Counted from the stretch's first letter, positions 26,607 to 35,414 are shown. The stretch is DNA of 37,817 nucleotides from Thermoplasmata archaeon (GCA_021820405.1 JAKADQ010000004.1:1-37817); one strand, 5' to 3'. Numbers and translations are program-made. Notes: generated from the sequence alone by a model not told the origin.

Positions 26607-27065
26607 GTTTATATTTGCAGGATCGAAGGGCAAGTTCCGAAGATCTTATTTTGAAAGGTTATGGAAATTTTGTCCTTGTGCTTTCTATAGCAAATCTGAA
26701 GGATCTTCGAGTTTAAGGAAGGATTTCTGTTATGTTGAGCACCACATCCTTTGAGTCTTGCGAAACGCAATCCAGTGATCTTAAGCCTCTGAATGGCAAT
26801 ATTACCTCTTATAGATATCTCTCAATAAGTCAGAAATGTTCAGTATGAAATTTGTAACAGACTTAAAATACGATTCGTCGTAATTGTGCACCCAAATAAT
26901 TTGATTAGTTCTTTGCTTAGATTATAAAATGGTTTGGGAGAGGTTTATTTTGAAAAGTTCTATTTTTTTGGGATGGTGCACAAATAAGAAATTTGTCGTT
27001 AATCTTAATTCTGAGATTATGTTGGGGTAATACTTTAAAACAAGCGAACTGACCAAAATTTTAAG
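26607..27065. other. Gene-free stretch between the IS and tRNA-Ser
   Basis: No intact gene is supported. On the minus strand, 26640-26800 reads in short pieces such as LPFRGLRSLDCVSQDSKDVV and KLEDPSDLL that look like a worn coding sequence broken by stops and shifts. Two similar motifs, GTGCACCCAAATAATTTG near 26888 and GTGCACAAATAAGAAATTTG near 26976, form an imperfect direct repeat. A T-rich tract downstream of the tRNA (its 3' side, 27050-27062) could end its transcript. Confidence 0.35.
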
Positions 27066-27146
27066 CGCCGCGGGAGAGATTCGAACTCCCGATCCACAAG
27101 GGAACCAGATCTCAAGTCTGGCGCCGTACCACTGGGCCACCGCGGC
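27066..27146 (-). tRNA. tRNA-Ser (anticodon UGA)
   Basis: Class II tRNA of 81 nt on the minus strand. The acceptor stem GCCGCGG pairs with CCGCGGC, discriminator G. Anticodon stem CCAGA/TCTGG encloses the loop CTTGAGA, giving anticodon TGA, which reads UCA serine codons. The 14-nt variable arm has a TCC/GGA stem. The T arm is GGGAG-TTCGAAT-CTCTC. CCA is not encoded. The accessory region lies on its 3' side. Confidence 0.95.
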
Positions 27147-27198
27147 TTTCCTTTTCAATCCTTTAATCTATGTCTCTTCCTCCGCAAGTGCTATTTGT

Positions 27199-27774
27199 TT
27201 AATTTACCTTTTCTGCCTTTTTATCAGAATAATAGAAATCATTAAATTTTTCAAAGATTAACTCGTCCACGAAACCATGTTCCCGAATGAAGGCCTGTTT
27301 GTGAAAACGCCCGCATTCACTGAAACCATTCTTAATCAATGCCTTTGCAGAAGCTTTGTTTGGTTCGAAAACTGACGATGTAAGCTTCCTCATATTCAGG
27401 GTTGCAAAGCAGAATTTCACAGTAAGCGAAATTGCCTCAGTGGCAAATCCCTTTCCCCATTTATCCTGCGACAGGAAGTATCCAATTATTCCTGTGCCAT
27501 TGATCCAGTCGATCTCTCTAACTCCTATTACGCCGACTATCTTCATTCCATCGTTTTCAATTATAGCGAAATGCCTGTCGTTGGAGGATTTTTCGCTTAA
27601 TGATCTGAACCAGTAGATCTCGTCACCCATATACATTATTCTTCCTGGGTTGCGTAAAAAGCGATGTACCTCAGGGTTATTAATTGCGGAAAAAAGGAAC
27701 TCAGTATCTGTTTCGACTAAAACTCCCAATGATACCTTTGAGCCCCCCACGATCAGAGGCCTGTTATCGCTCAT
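27199..27774 (-). CDS. GNAT N-acetyltransferase (RimJ/RimL-like)
   Basis: A 191-aa acetyltransferase of the Acetyltransf_3 type. The acetyl-CoA-binding V-G-x-I-G strand is IVGVIGVREIDWINGTGIIGYFLSQDKWGKGFATEA (shown here as IVGVIGVREI and QDKWGKGFATEA, about residues 78-125), with the Q/R-x-x-G-x-G/A loop present as KWGKGFATEA. FCFATLNMRKLTSSVFEPN and KASAKALIKNGFSECG complete the fold. Members acetylate protein N-termini or small amines; the substrate is not evident. It lies 21 bp after the rpl15e stop on the same strand, so is likely co-transcribed, which fits a ribosomal-protein N-acetyltransferase (inference). Confidence 0.85.
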   Translation of the reverse strand: MSDNRPLIVGGSKVSLGVLVETDTEFLFSAINNPEVHRFLRNPGRIMYMGDEIYWFRSLSEKSSNDRHFAIIENDGMKIVGVIGVREIDWINGTGIIGYFLSQDKWGKGFATEAISLTVKFCFATLNMRKLTSSVFEPNKASAKALIKNGFSECGRFHKQAFIREHGFVDELIFEKFNDFYYSDKKAEKVN

Positions 27775-27795
27775 ATTCTAATTTTAGATATGAAC

Positions 27796-28389
27796 CTATC
27801 TTCTCAATCGTCCGTTTGATCTGATAGACGGTCTGCTCTTGTTGCTCTTGGTCCTGCCGGTTCTTAGACCTCTGCCCTTATACCCTGCAGAGGTAAGACC
27901 ACGATATGTCCTCCCCCTGTTATGCGGTTCTGAAATCCAGGAAACGGTTCCGTTATCCCTGATTTCTGGGGCAGCTCTGTCAACCATTATTATTTCATAA
28001 TATTTGTAAAGACCGTCTTCGCCTACATAATATGAATTCAACACTTCCATGTTTGGATATTTATCAGCAGCTCTCTCCTCTGCGATCCACTGTATACTCT
28101 TTTTAACTGTAAGCTTGCTGTATGCCATTCTTCTTGGTCTGCGGCCTCCCATTATCTTTGGACGATTTCTCCCGCCCCTTCTCACCCTGGATCTTACGAC
28201 CACATAGCCCTCTTTGGCTTTGTATCCAAGAGAACGTGCCCTGTCAAGTCTTGTAGGGTATTCAACCCTGAAGGTGGATGGGCCGTGTCTCCACTCAATC
28301 ATTCTCAGTTTTTGAAGTGGATAAATTTCCGATTCCTTGAGAGATTTCCACCCTTCGCGAATTAATGAATATGTTGATGATCCTGGCAT
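27796..28389 (-). CDS. rpl15e: Large ribosomal subunit protein eL15 (L15e)
   Basis: Archaeal/eukaryotic-type L15e, a basic RNA-binding protein of the large subunit. Signatures: [24 protein letters not shown] near the start (quoted in parts: REGWKSL, LRMIEWR), [40 protein letters not shown] and the basic tail [21 protein letters not shown] start at the ATG at 28389 ([15 protein letters not shown]), which aligns best with relatives; the ATG at 28398 is also possible. The longer frame begins at a TTG at 28437 that overlaps the TATA box ATATTTATATTG, so it is rejected. The GNAT gene follows on the same transcript. Confidence 0.95.
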   Translation of the reverse strand: MPGSSTYSLIREGWKSLKESEIYPLQKLRMIEWRHGPSTFRVEYPTRLDRARSLGYKAKEGYVVVRSRVRRGGRNRPKIMGGRRPRRMAYSKLTVKKSIQWIAEERAADKYPNMEVLNSYYVGEDGLYKYYEIIMVDRAAPEIRDNGTVSWISEPHNRGRTYRGLTSAGYKGRGLRTGRTKSNKSRPSIRSNGRLRR

Positions 28390-28490
28390 ATATTTCATTC
28401 CATCTAGTTTATTCTGTGCAGCGACAGTCCAAGACAATATAAATATCTTGGCAAGTTGTTTTAAGCTATCTTTTTAACCCATAATATCGC

Positions 28491-29147
28491 CTAAGATAAT
28501 GAAACATCAGATATCGTGAAATCTGTACCGGTACGGACGAAAGCATTTATGTTCACTGAAAGAAGGCTTACCCATGCACTTGCATTTTTTACATTTAAAG
28601 CAGCCCTGGATGGTTGAAAGCTTGTGAAAAAGACCTTTTCAGTAACCTGGAAGTTGCCATGTGGAAGAACTGTACTGCCTGCACATGGTGACCATATGCC
28701 GTTATTGTTCCACTCGATTAAAGCACCGCTTGCCCCAATTCTTGTATTATTCTGAACAAGCCAGCCATGTTGCCCACCTATAACAGAATTGGAATTGTTC
28801 TTTACGAACAACGATGAAGAGCAGAAGGTTATACCATAATAATTCAAATTTGATAATGATTGATTTATAGAATAATTAAGCGGTTCCATCCTTGAGCATA
28901 ATACAATATTTGGCTGAAGTTCTATTGTTCCACCGGGGAACCCTGTTATATTGAATGTAATTGTAAACATTGTACCCGAACTGTTGTTATATAACGGAAG
29001 TGAATAGTTTTTAGAAGCAGAGTTGAAGGTTATAGTAATGGTTTTATTCACTTTTCTCTCATAATCAAAGTAGAAGATAGAAAAAGAAGAGAAGGCGACA
29101 ATCAAAGCTACAAAAATTGCTACAATAGCACGAGTTCTGGTCCTCAT
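28491..29147 (-). CDS. Exported, N-terminally anchored hypothetical protein
   Basis: A 218-aa protein with a basic start (MRTRTR) and a hydrophobic segment at residues 7-26 (AIVAIFVALIVAFSSFSIFY), so it is a signal-anchor or signal-peptide protein. The exterior part is beta-rich with many N-glycosylation sequons (NKT, NYS, NSS, NNT, NAS). It has two cysteines about 25 residues apart (VLCSRME and ITFCSSS) and another in SPCAGS. A strong ribosome site GGAGGAAATAATTA precedes the ATG. No family is recognised. It resembles the small envelope proteins of this lineage, like the 5065 gene. Confidence 0.75.
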   Translation of the reverse strand: MRTRTRAIVAIFVALIVAFSSFSIFYFDYERKVNKTITITFNSASKNYSLPLYNNSSGTMFTITFNITGFPGGTIELQPNIVLCSRMEPLNYSINQSLSNLNYYGITFCSSSLFVKNNSNSVIGGQHGWLVQNNTRIGASGALIEWNNNGIWSPCAGSTVLPHGNFQVTEKVFFTSFQPSRAALNVKNASAWVSLLSVNINAFVRTGTDFTISDVSLS

Positions 29148-29252
29148 TAATTATTTCCTCCACTCGATACAATGGTACATTCGCATAGTCTTATAAATTT
29201 TTCTAACGGATTCAATTTCGGTGTATATCTTTTGAACGGGTTTATTATATTG

Positions 29253-29741
29253 CTACACGACAATAAATGAGATGTTTTCATTCATGGTTGCAAGCATATT
29301 ATTCATCTTCTCGGAGGCCATATTTTTTAACGAATCATTCTTTAGCATAACACCATGTATAAGACCGACAAGTCCGACAGCTCCTGCCATGTTGGACGAT
29401 GTATCAACCTCTCTCAAATATGAACGAAATACAGACTGCATGTTAGTTTTCTTCAGGTTATCCATCATTTTATCCAGCGCCTTCCTGATCTTTGGCAGCT
29501 GCTCCTTCGTCACGACAAGCCTTACAATCTTGTCCGGTTCGCAGCTGGCATTGTCCTCATCTAATCTCCACCAATTCTTGAGATCAAGATTCCATAGTGT
29601 TTCACACAGTGCGCGAACCGCAATCCTTGGCTTTGTCATTGTGAACTGCCTGAGGTCATAAGTTACCTTACCACCACCAGTAGATTCCCTGCGTGAATTA
29701 TTTATTTTCAGAACTGTATCAACTACATCGGAAAATGCCAA
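29253..29741 (-). CDS. Hypothetical cytosolic protein
   Basis: A 162-aa protein with no membrane segment or recognised family. Start choice: the first ATG (29771) has the TATA box (CTTATATAC on the plus strand, 29774-29782) only a few bases upstream, too close for it to be in the mRNA. A strong GAGGAGGT site followed after seven bases by TTG at 29739-29741 fits much better, so I use that TTG. The sequence is mixed alpha/beta with RLVVTKEQLPKIRKALDKMM in the middle and a methionine-rich, helical end (MASEKMNNMLATM). Composition is ordinary for the region. Confidence 0.7.
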   Translation of the reverse strand: MAFSDVVDTVLKINNSRRESTGGGKVTYDLRQFTMTKPRIAVRALCETLWNLDLKNWWRLDEDNASCEPDKIVRLVVTKEQLPKIRKALDKMMDNLKKTNMQSVFRSYLREVDTSSNMAGAVGLVGLIHGVMLKNDSLKNMASEKMNNMLATMNENISFIVV

Positions 29742-29830
29742 TGAATTTACCTCCTCTATTAAATGACACATTACTTATATACTTTACTTTTAACCTGAAA
29801 ATGATGCTGTCCGAATCAGACGAATAATTA

Positions 29831-31324
29831 TCATGATCCTGCCTGTTCTGCAACCTTTTCTGTCACAGAGGGTTCAACTATTGTTGACGGAACAGGTCTT
29901 TTAATGACCTCCCTGGCAAATACTACGATCACAGAGGACGCGAGGAAAGCTATAACAGCGATCATAAAGGAAAGGAAAAACGCAAAGTGCGTCGGTGTTG
30001 ATATTATGAAAGCCGAACCGAGGACGGCAGCAACCGAATATGTCGAAAGGACTGCCCCCGCAACCGGAGCACCTATACTGCTTCCAAGATTGCGGAATGT
30101 CCCATTCATTGATGTTGCCAGACCCATATCTCTGGGGTCAACCGAGAGAACAAGCAGATTGATCACAGAAGCATTCATTATGGAAAGGCCAGCACCGATT
30201 ATGAAGCCATATGCAAGTGTAAGGTCAAATGCCGGATTGGTTGCTTCCAGCAGGAATCCTGCAGCACTTACTAGCGGCCCAATAATTGCCATTTTTTTAA
30301 CACCATATTTCGTTATAATGGAACCGGTTATAGGACCGAAGATAAGAGTACCGAGTGCAAATGGCACCAGTCCAAGGCCGGTGTCAAGTATGGATACGCC
30401 AAAACCATATGGAGCAGGTGTTTCAAACCTGTATGTGAGAGCCTGAAGGGCCAGAAACATGCCAAAACCGGATATTGCAAGGACTATGTTAGGTACCCAG
30501 ACATTTCTTGCCGATAACAGGCGCATGTCAATTATAGCTTCCAGGCCCTTTCTGGAGACCTTTCTCTCATACAGGAATGTTGGAATGAACAACGCAACGC
30601 CAGCAGCGAATAATGCAAGCACAGTTGGGGATGCCCAGCCTATCACGGGCCCATCTGAAAGACCGAAAACTACCAAGCTAAGTGCTACAGCGAATATTCC
30701 AGCCCCGATATAATCAACCTTTGTCCCCGGTCTTCTGTACGAGGATTCCCTGATATAAAAGTATGATACGATTACGAGTGCAAAGACAAATGGAAATGCA
30801 GTGTGGTATGTATATCTCCAGCCCAGATCATTGGATACCAGCGAGCCAAGTGGCAGACTTATTGCGAAACCTGCCCCGAACATTGCGCTTAAAAGAGCCT
30901 GTGCTTTTGGTACAAGTCTTCTTGGAAATTCCTCCCTCACAAGACTCATACCAAGCGGCATAACCGTCAAACCTATTCCCTGTATTCCTCTTGAAACAAG
31001 CATATATGTGAAATTTGGGGAGAACCCGGTAGAAACGACAGCCGCAGCGTATATGAATAATACAATAACAAGCATCTTCTTCTTTCCGTATATGTCGCCA
31101 AGTTTACCCACAATAGGGCTCAGACCCACTCCTGTTACCAAATACACAGATAGAACAAGACTGACCTGAGAAATCGAAACACCAAATGTTCTCGCTATTG
31201 ATGGTAACGACGGGGTCAACATACCCTCAACGTACATTACAACCATAATCAGCATTGCCAGAATTATCATAACTCTGGTTGTATAGGCTTTATCATAATC
31301 CAGTGCTTTTATTTCCTTTTCCAT
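29831..31324 (-). CDS. MFS drug/multidrug exporter (DHA2-like, 14 TM)
   Basis: A 497-aa membrane transporter of the major facilitator superfamily, proton-driven drug export type. About 14 hydrophobic segments can be counted, from MIILAMLIMVVMYVEGML to FMIAVIAFLASSVIVVF. Motif A is GKLGDIYGKKK near residue 73, and motif C-like glycine pattern GAGFAISLPLGSLV near 150. It starts directly after the stop of the MarR gene (TAA then ATG, no gap), so the two form an operon. The substrate is probably a toxic hydrophobic compound that also releases the MarR protein. Confidence 0.92.
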   Translation of the reverse strand: MEKEIKALDYDKAYTTRVMIILAMLIMVVMYVEGMLTPSLPSIARTFGVSISQVSLVLSVYLVTGVGLSPIVGKLGDIYGKKKMLVIVLFIYAAAVVSTGFSPNFTYMLVSRGIQGIGLTVMPLGMSLVREEFPRRLVPKAQALLSAMFGAGFAISLPLGSLVSNDLGWRYTYHTAFPFVFALVIVSYFYIRESSYRRPGTKVDYIGAGIFAVALSLVVFGLSDGPVIGWASPTVLALFAAGVALFIPTFLYERKVSRKGLEAIIDMRLLSARNVWVPNIVLAISGFGMFLALQALTYRFETPAPYGFGVSILDTGLGLVPFALGTLIFGPITGSIITKYGVKKMAIIGPLVSAAGFLLEATNPAFDLTLAYGFIIGAGLSIMNASVINLLVLSVDPRDMGLATSMNGTFRNLGSSIGAPVAGAVLSTYSVAAVLGSAFIISTPTHFAFFLSFMIAVIAFLASSVIVVFAREVIKRPVPSTIVEPSVTEKVAEQAGS

Positions 31325-31795
31325 TTATTCATCTTCCTTGGAGATATTTTCATTCATTTCCCTTAGCTTTGTCTTCATCAGATCGAGTGTGTGCAGGAGT
31401 GCGCTCATTTCATTCTGAGCAATGTTTTCAGCCATGTATGAGACAACCTCGTCATAAATCGACGAAAGTTCCACAAGCTTCTTCTTTCCAGCCCGGGTTA
31501 GTGCTATTGAATACACCCTTCTATCCGCGTTATCCCTTATCCTTTCGACAAGATTTTCGCGTTCAAGATTGTCGATCAGACTTGTGAGAGTTGGTTTCGA
31601 GGCCTGGAGAATCCCTGCAAGCATTGTCAGGCTCTGTGGTCCCTTTTCATCTATTATGTGAAGAATGAAGAAGGCAGGCCTGGAAATGTTCTCCCTTCTG
31701 AGATAATATGTCTGTAACGCCATAAGATCGCCCACGAGTTCCTTCCATGCTCTTTTAATCATAGTCTTTGCAGGGTATACCTTGGGTTCAGACAT
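31325..31795 (-). CDS. MarR-family transcriptional repressor
   Basis: A 156-aa winged-helix repressor. The recognition region is TMLAGILQASKPTLTSLIDNL (near residues 55-76) and the wing has the typical D-x-R-R motif (RIRDNADRRVYSIALT). Flanking helices for dimerisation are present, and the length is standard. It is the first gene of the MarR-MFS operon. A TATA box TATATATTATAAAC lies about 25 nt before the ATG, so the mRNA is leaderless, and a palindrome lies just upstream of that box (31829-31850). Binding there would block the promoter, so it probably represses itself and the exporter until a ligand binds. Confidence 0.92.
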   Translation of the reverse strand: MSEPKVYPAKTMIKRAWKELVGDLMALQTYYLRRENISRPAFFILHIIDEKGPQSLTMLAGILQASKPTLTSLIDNLERENLVERIRDNADRRVYSIALTRAGKKKLVELSSIYDEVVSYMAENIAQNEMSALLHTLDLMKTKLREMNENISKEDE

Positions 31796-31828
31796 TCTTA
31801 TCGCACCTGAATTAGTTTATAATATATA

Positions 31829-31850
31829 ACTATTAGGTCGCCTAAATAGT
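31829..31850 (-). promoter_or_regulatory. Operator palindrome of the MarR-MFS operon
   Basis: ACTATTAGG-TCG-CCTAAATAGT: the left arm and the right arm are inverted copies except for one extra T. It abuts the TATA box of the 31795 gene on its upstream side, where the BRE would lie. This is the expected position for an archaeal MarR operator. Confidence 0.7.
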
Positions 31851-31897
31851 AAGTGTAGACTAACTATATTGCCGCTATCGGATCCAGAAATTTACAA

Positions 31898-33112
31898 TTA
31901 CGATTCAAATGCATAAAATGATTGGTGTAACTCGTATTTTTCAGCTCCAAGCATCTTGCCTAAACTGCTTATTTCGCTGACAATACCTTTTATCAAGCCA
32001 CTGGTAACCTCATATTTCTTTTCAGGATGGAAAGATATTATTTTCAGGGTTCGTGAATTCCGGTCCATTTTGGGTTCAATCCTTCCAACCAGCCTGCCAT
32101 TGTGAAGAACTGGCATTGAGTAATAACCATATTTTCTTTTATCTTTTGGCACATACATTTCCAGCCTTGCGTCAAAGCCAAATAGTGTCATCGTGCGCTT
32201 TCGGTCATGCAGCAGGTTATCGAAAGGGGAGAGAATAGCTGTCCTATGTTTCCATAATTTATCTATATCATTAAGTTCCTGAACGATATTTCTATGTATA
32301 TACCAGGTCTCCCTGCTTTTAATACCATCAATTTCGATTTCTTTTACCTCTCCAGCATGAACAAGTTCAGCAAAAAGCCTTTCCTTGGTATCTTTATTGC
32401 CTAATTGATGGTACTGTAGAATCTGTCTCTTTGTTCCAGTTCCTAACGCCATGGCGGATCTTTCGATCAGTTTTTTTGTTAACTTCAGGATGCTTTTCGT
32501 ATTATTCTGATATGAGGCAATTTTGAATGGCGGAGACCCCCATATTTTCTGGTTTCCATTATCCCTACCAGTTATCCATATATTTCCGTGAAAATATAAT
32601 CTTTCAAGAAAGAGATTGACTGTTCTCTCATTTCCCCATCCAGTAATCGTGGTTCCGGAAGGCTCAATCTCAAGCATTTCCCTTGACAGAATACTTTGCT
32701 TTCCCCTGATCATCTTTAATGTGTCTGCAATTTCCTTCCGGTTTTCTTTAAGGAATGAATCAGCACCTCGCTTTCGATTGTTTATGATCTTATACTTAAT
32801 CAGTGGAAGGTCAAATGCATGAACTATGGAGGCAAAACTGGTGTAAAATTCAACAAGTCTCTTTTCCTTATAAATAAGATCGAACAATTCATCTATTTTG
32901 AAAGGACCAATCCTGCTCCATAATGTAAGGAAATGACTCCTTTCAACATACCTTACGGGATCAACCTGAAGGTGACATATATCGTAGATGATCTGTTCTA
33001 TTATATCCCCCGAAGAATTAAAATTATTGCTGTTCCATGGGGATAGATGCTGCCTGTAAATAACAAGCTTTCTAATGTCTTCAAGATGAGAATGCAATTT
33101 ATCAGTTGACAA
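31898..33112 (-). CDS. Winged-helix DNA-glycosylase-like protein (AlkZ/YcaQ family)
   Basis: A 404-aa protein of the HTH_42 (AlkZ/YcaQ) family, whose characterised members remove alkylated or cross-linked bases from DNA. Recognisable blocks: CHLQVDPVRYVERSHFLTLWSR near residue 47 (QxD motif), KRLVEFYTSFASIVHAFDLPL near 88, the winged-helix end with HRTAILSPFDNLLHDRKRT near 290, FGFDARLEMYVPKDKRKYGYY near 313 (quoted as FDARLEMYVPKDKRKYGYY), and PVLHNGRLVGRIEPKMDR near 335. That order matches the family over its full length. The start is a TTG at 33112, about 25 nt after the TATA-like TTATAATATTTAC; no nearby ATG is in frame. Confidence 0.88.
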   Translation of the reverse strand: MSTDKLHSHLEDIRKLVIYRQHLSPWNSNNFNSSGDIIEQIIYDICHLQVDPVRYVERSHFLTLWSRIGPFKIDELFDLIYKEKRLVEFYTSFASIVHAFDLPLIKYKIINNRKRGADSFLKENRKEIADTLKMIRGKQSILSREMLEIEPSGTTITGWGNERTVNLFLERLYFHGNIWITGRDNGNQKIWGSPPFKIASYQNNTKSILKLTKKLIERSAMALGTGTKRQILQYHQLGNKDTKERLFAELVHAGEVKEIEIDGIKSRETWYIHRNIVQELNDIDKLWKHRTAILSPFDNLLHDRKRTMTLFGFDARLEMYVPKDKRKYGYYSMPVLHNGRLVGRIEPKMDRNSRTLKIISFHPEKKYEVTSGLIKGIVSEISSLGKMLGAEKYELHQSFYAFES

Positions 33113-33186
33113 CTATTCAGTATTCAAAGGGTAAATATTATAACATCATGAGAGGTGGATATATTTTTAGGATCAACGGTTACAAA

Positions 33187-34040
33187 TTATTTTTCTCTTT
33201 TCCTGTAACCAGGAATATCTTTGGGTTCCCATGTGCCATCAGTCTTCCTGAAATATCCCTTCTCATAATTCCTGTTGAAATCATCAGGGCTTAATGCTGT
33301 TCCATCTGGAATGATTGAACTCCAGCCATGCCCATGGAGAAGAATTTCACCATGATCTGGATAATGCATAACCTCCTTTGTCCTTGGATCTGGATAGGTA
33401 TGCACCTCAATATCTAGTATCCTCACTGAATTTCCCTGATCAGCAATTATCTGGCTTGTTAGATCTGGTCCTGATGGTTTGGAGATGAGATCTCCACTTT
33501 TTACTACCCTCGATTTGTCATTCATCATGGGGGTGGCCGATCCTTCGATTATGAGATAAAACTCGTCTATGCTTGAATGCGAATGAAGCCTTGCTGACAC
33601 CTGTCCTGGTCTGAGGAACTCAACGGTTGCAAAAACTCTGCTTGGCCCCAGCAAAGGCATTAGATTTCTGAAGCTGAATCCCTCTCCGTTCAACTGTGTA
33701 GCTTTTTCAGACTCGTCAAGATTTTCATCATAGACATTTGTCAACGGGAATATCCAGAGGTTTGCATTCGATTTCTCCTCGTTCTCAATAATGACCTCGT
33801 CAAACCACATTGAAAGTATCCGTATGATGAATTGCAACGCAGAATTCTCAAGATCAGGTATCCTGAACGATATCTCTGATTTCTTATCGACTTTCATGAA
33901 ACCTGCTTTGTTAGACAGGATTTCCCACAACCAGTTTGTGAATGGATAGAGGAGCTCAGCATAATGCGGATGTTTTCCGTTTTTTTCAGGGAAGAAAAGA
34001 TCTCAGGCGAGATCCAGCCTAACCTGTTCGCTTCCTGCAT
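33187..34040 (-). pseudogene. Cupin-domain protein, split by a homopolymer frameshift
   Basis: The long frame (33187 to about 33996) encodes a cupin: RLHSHSSIDEFYLIIEGSAT (metal-binding HxHxxxxE) and GDLISKPSG, then HTYPDPRTKEVMHYPDHGE and GHGWSSI. It lacks a good start. Another frame has an ATG at 34040 preceded by AAAGG and reads MQEANRLGWISPEIFSSL, joining smoothly to KNGKHPHYAELLYPFTNWLW if one base is added in the run of seven T at 33980-33986. So the natural protein is about 284 residues and one base is missing, by mutation, slippage or sequencing error. An internal ATG at 33897 could give a shorter cupin. Sugar or dioxygenase function is not determinable. Confidence 0.7.
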
Positions 34041-34208
34041 CCTTTTTTGTCAAAATTGCTTTCATTCTAAGTTTATCTTGAAACAACTCTTAAAGATTCC
34101 CTGTTAGACCTAGTTTAACGAATGGCTGACTGTAAGCGTAAATACTCATTGAAAATTTTCTTTGTGATTCCCGATAGAATGTAAAGTTAATTAGGTGTGT
34201 TTTGATCT

Positions 34209-34919
34209 TTGGATGTGCGCGAGGACAGTTTCTTCTTCAAAAGCGGGGACCTCAGATTAGAGCGACTCTTTTACGTCATGTTCGGCATTGAAATTCTTAT
34301 TTTTCTGGTAGTTTCTGCGCTTCCCGCGGTGAATCCAGCGCTACTGATTGAGTTTAAACAGGAACAATCTTCCATTGATACACAGTCATACTTTCCCATG
34401 TTCTTATCAATATTTCCAAGTAACCTGAGAGTTGCAACACTGGAATTCATACCTGCGCTTGGGACATATTTTTATCTTGATTCAATTGTTGTAACATCAT
34501 ATATACTTGCGCTTGAAGGAACATCCATAGGAATCTCAGGCATATTTTTGTTCCTGAGTCTTGCACTTCTTCCTCATACATGGCTGGAGATACCGTCATA
34601 TGCAGTTGCAGCGAGCACCAGCATCTACCTACTCTATTACCTTGTCAAAAAGAGATCTGATTTAAGATTTAAAGCAAAGAAGATTTTTTATATGTACCTT
34701 TTTGTTGCCTTGGAACTCGCAATTGCAGGAGCCGTTGAATCCGCAGAGATTGTGTTTGAGGAAAATTATCCGTCTCCGACTAACATTGAGTATCCTTTTC
34801 TCATGTGGCTACCCTCTATACCTGCAATTTTAATACTTATCATATTGTACAAAAGGATCAATCATGCAGATTATGGCAAGGCGAACGATATCATTGAGCA
34901 GGCAGAGTTTCAATACTAA
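34209..34919 (+). CDS. SpoIIM-like integral membrane protein
   Basis: A 236-aa membrane protein. Hydrophobic segments lie at about residues 20-42, 85-115, 118-145, 165-180 and 205-225. The central part FIPALGTYFY...LALLPHTWLEIPSYAVAAST matches the SpoIIM/DUF95 pattern, in which PHxxxElP lies at a membrane boundary. The bacterial member acts at the sporulation septum; the archaeal ones have no known role. The start is uncertain: TTG at 34209 or GTG at 34215; no ATG is in frame until residue 24. It stands alone between the cupin gene and small zinc proteins. Confidence 0.7.
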   Translation: MDVREDSFFFKSGDLRLERLFYVMFGIEILIFLVVSALPAVNPALLIEFKQEQSSIDTQSYFPMFLSIFPSNLRVATLEFIPALGTYFYLDSIVVTSYILALEGTSIGISGIFLFLSLALLPHTWLEIPSYAVAASTSIYLLYYLVKKRSDLRFKAKKIFYMYLFVALELAIAGAVESAEIVFEENYPSPTNIEYPFLMWLPSIPAILILIILYKRINHADYGKANDIIEQAEFQY

Positions 34920-35063
34920 TGTTGAATAAGCGGGCTTGGATGAAAAGTTGATATTTTTGCTTTTATGTTAACTCCGCTTCCATCAAAGCAAGAGAGAGTT
35001 ACCAAAGTTTATTCCCCTTTTCCTAAAAGAAATTTCTATATGAAATAGCGTAATTTGTGGAAT

Positions 35064-35339
35064 ATGACTAAAATGGTTCACATCTGGGAAGTTAAATGTA
35101 AATACTGTGGTACGCAATTCGAGCACATTTTCAGGGCTGGCGACATATTGAGACCGCATGTTTTCAATGATCTCCGTTTCAAATGCATTAAATGCGGTAA
35201 GGTGGGTTATGATCCTGTCAGAAGCATAGGAAAAATGACACTCGAAGAGTGGCAAGAAAAGCATCCAGAGTTGAATCTGGAGGACCTTCCGGATTATTCG
35301 TATTTTGATGATTCTAGCATTGATTCCAGTGTTTCCTGA
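35064..35339 (+). CDS. Small zinc-ribbon protein
   Basis: A 91-aa protein with four cysteines in two knuckles, CKYCG (C12, C15) and CIKCG (C41, C44), the layout of a treble-clef or zinc-ribbon domain. An acidic, serine-rich tail follows (LEDLPDYSYFDDSSID). I start at the ATG at 35064 since the TATA-like TCTATATGAAAT at 35034-35045 is at leaderless distance; the frame extends to a TTG at 35055 that has nothing in its favour. Such proteins often bind nucleic acid or act as transcription or ribosome accessories. The downstream gene is another small zinc protein. Confidence 0.7.
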   Translation: MTKMVHIWEVKCKYCGTQFEHIFRAGDILRPHVFNDLRFKCIKCGKVGYDPVRSIGKMTLEEWQEKHPELNLEDLPDYSYFDDSSIDSSVS

Positions 35340-35414
35340 TCTGAGGTATTATAAAGGGAATAGATTCTAAACGAAAAGGCTATTTACAAAAACTTGATCT
35401 CATTTTGAAGTAAC

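Noticed and set aside
26640-26820. Minus-strand pieces LPFRGLRSLDCVSQDSKDVV and KLEDPSDLL resembling a protein.
   Set aside because: They are in different frames with stops between, and I cannot match them to a family; noted only as possible worn coding sequence.
26922-27158. Open frame on the minus strand, 78 codons, with AQWYGARLEIWFPCGSG.
   Set aside because: It is the translation of tRNA-Ser; this peptide is a well-known false product of tRNA genes.
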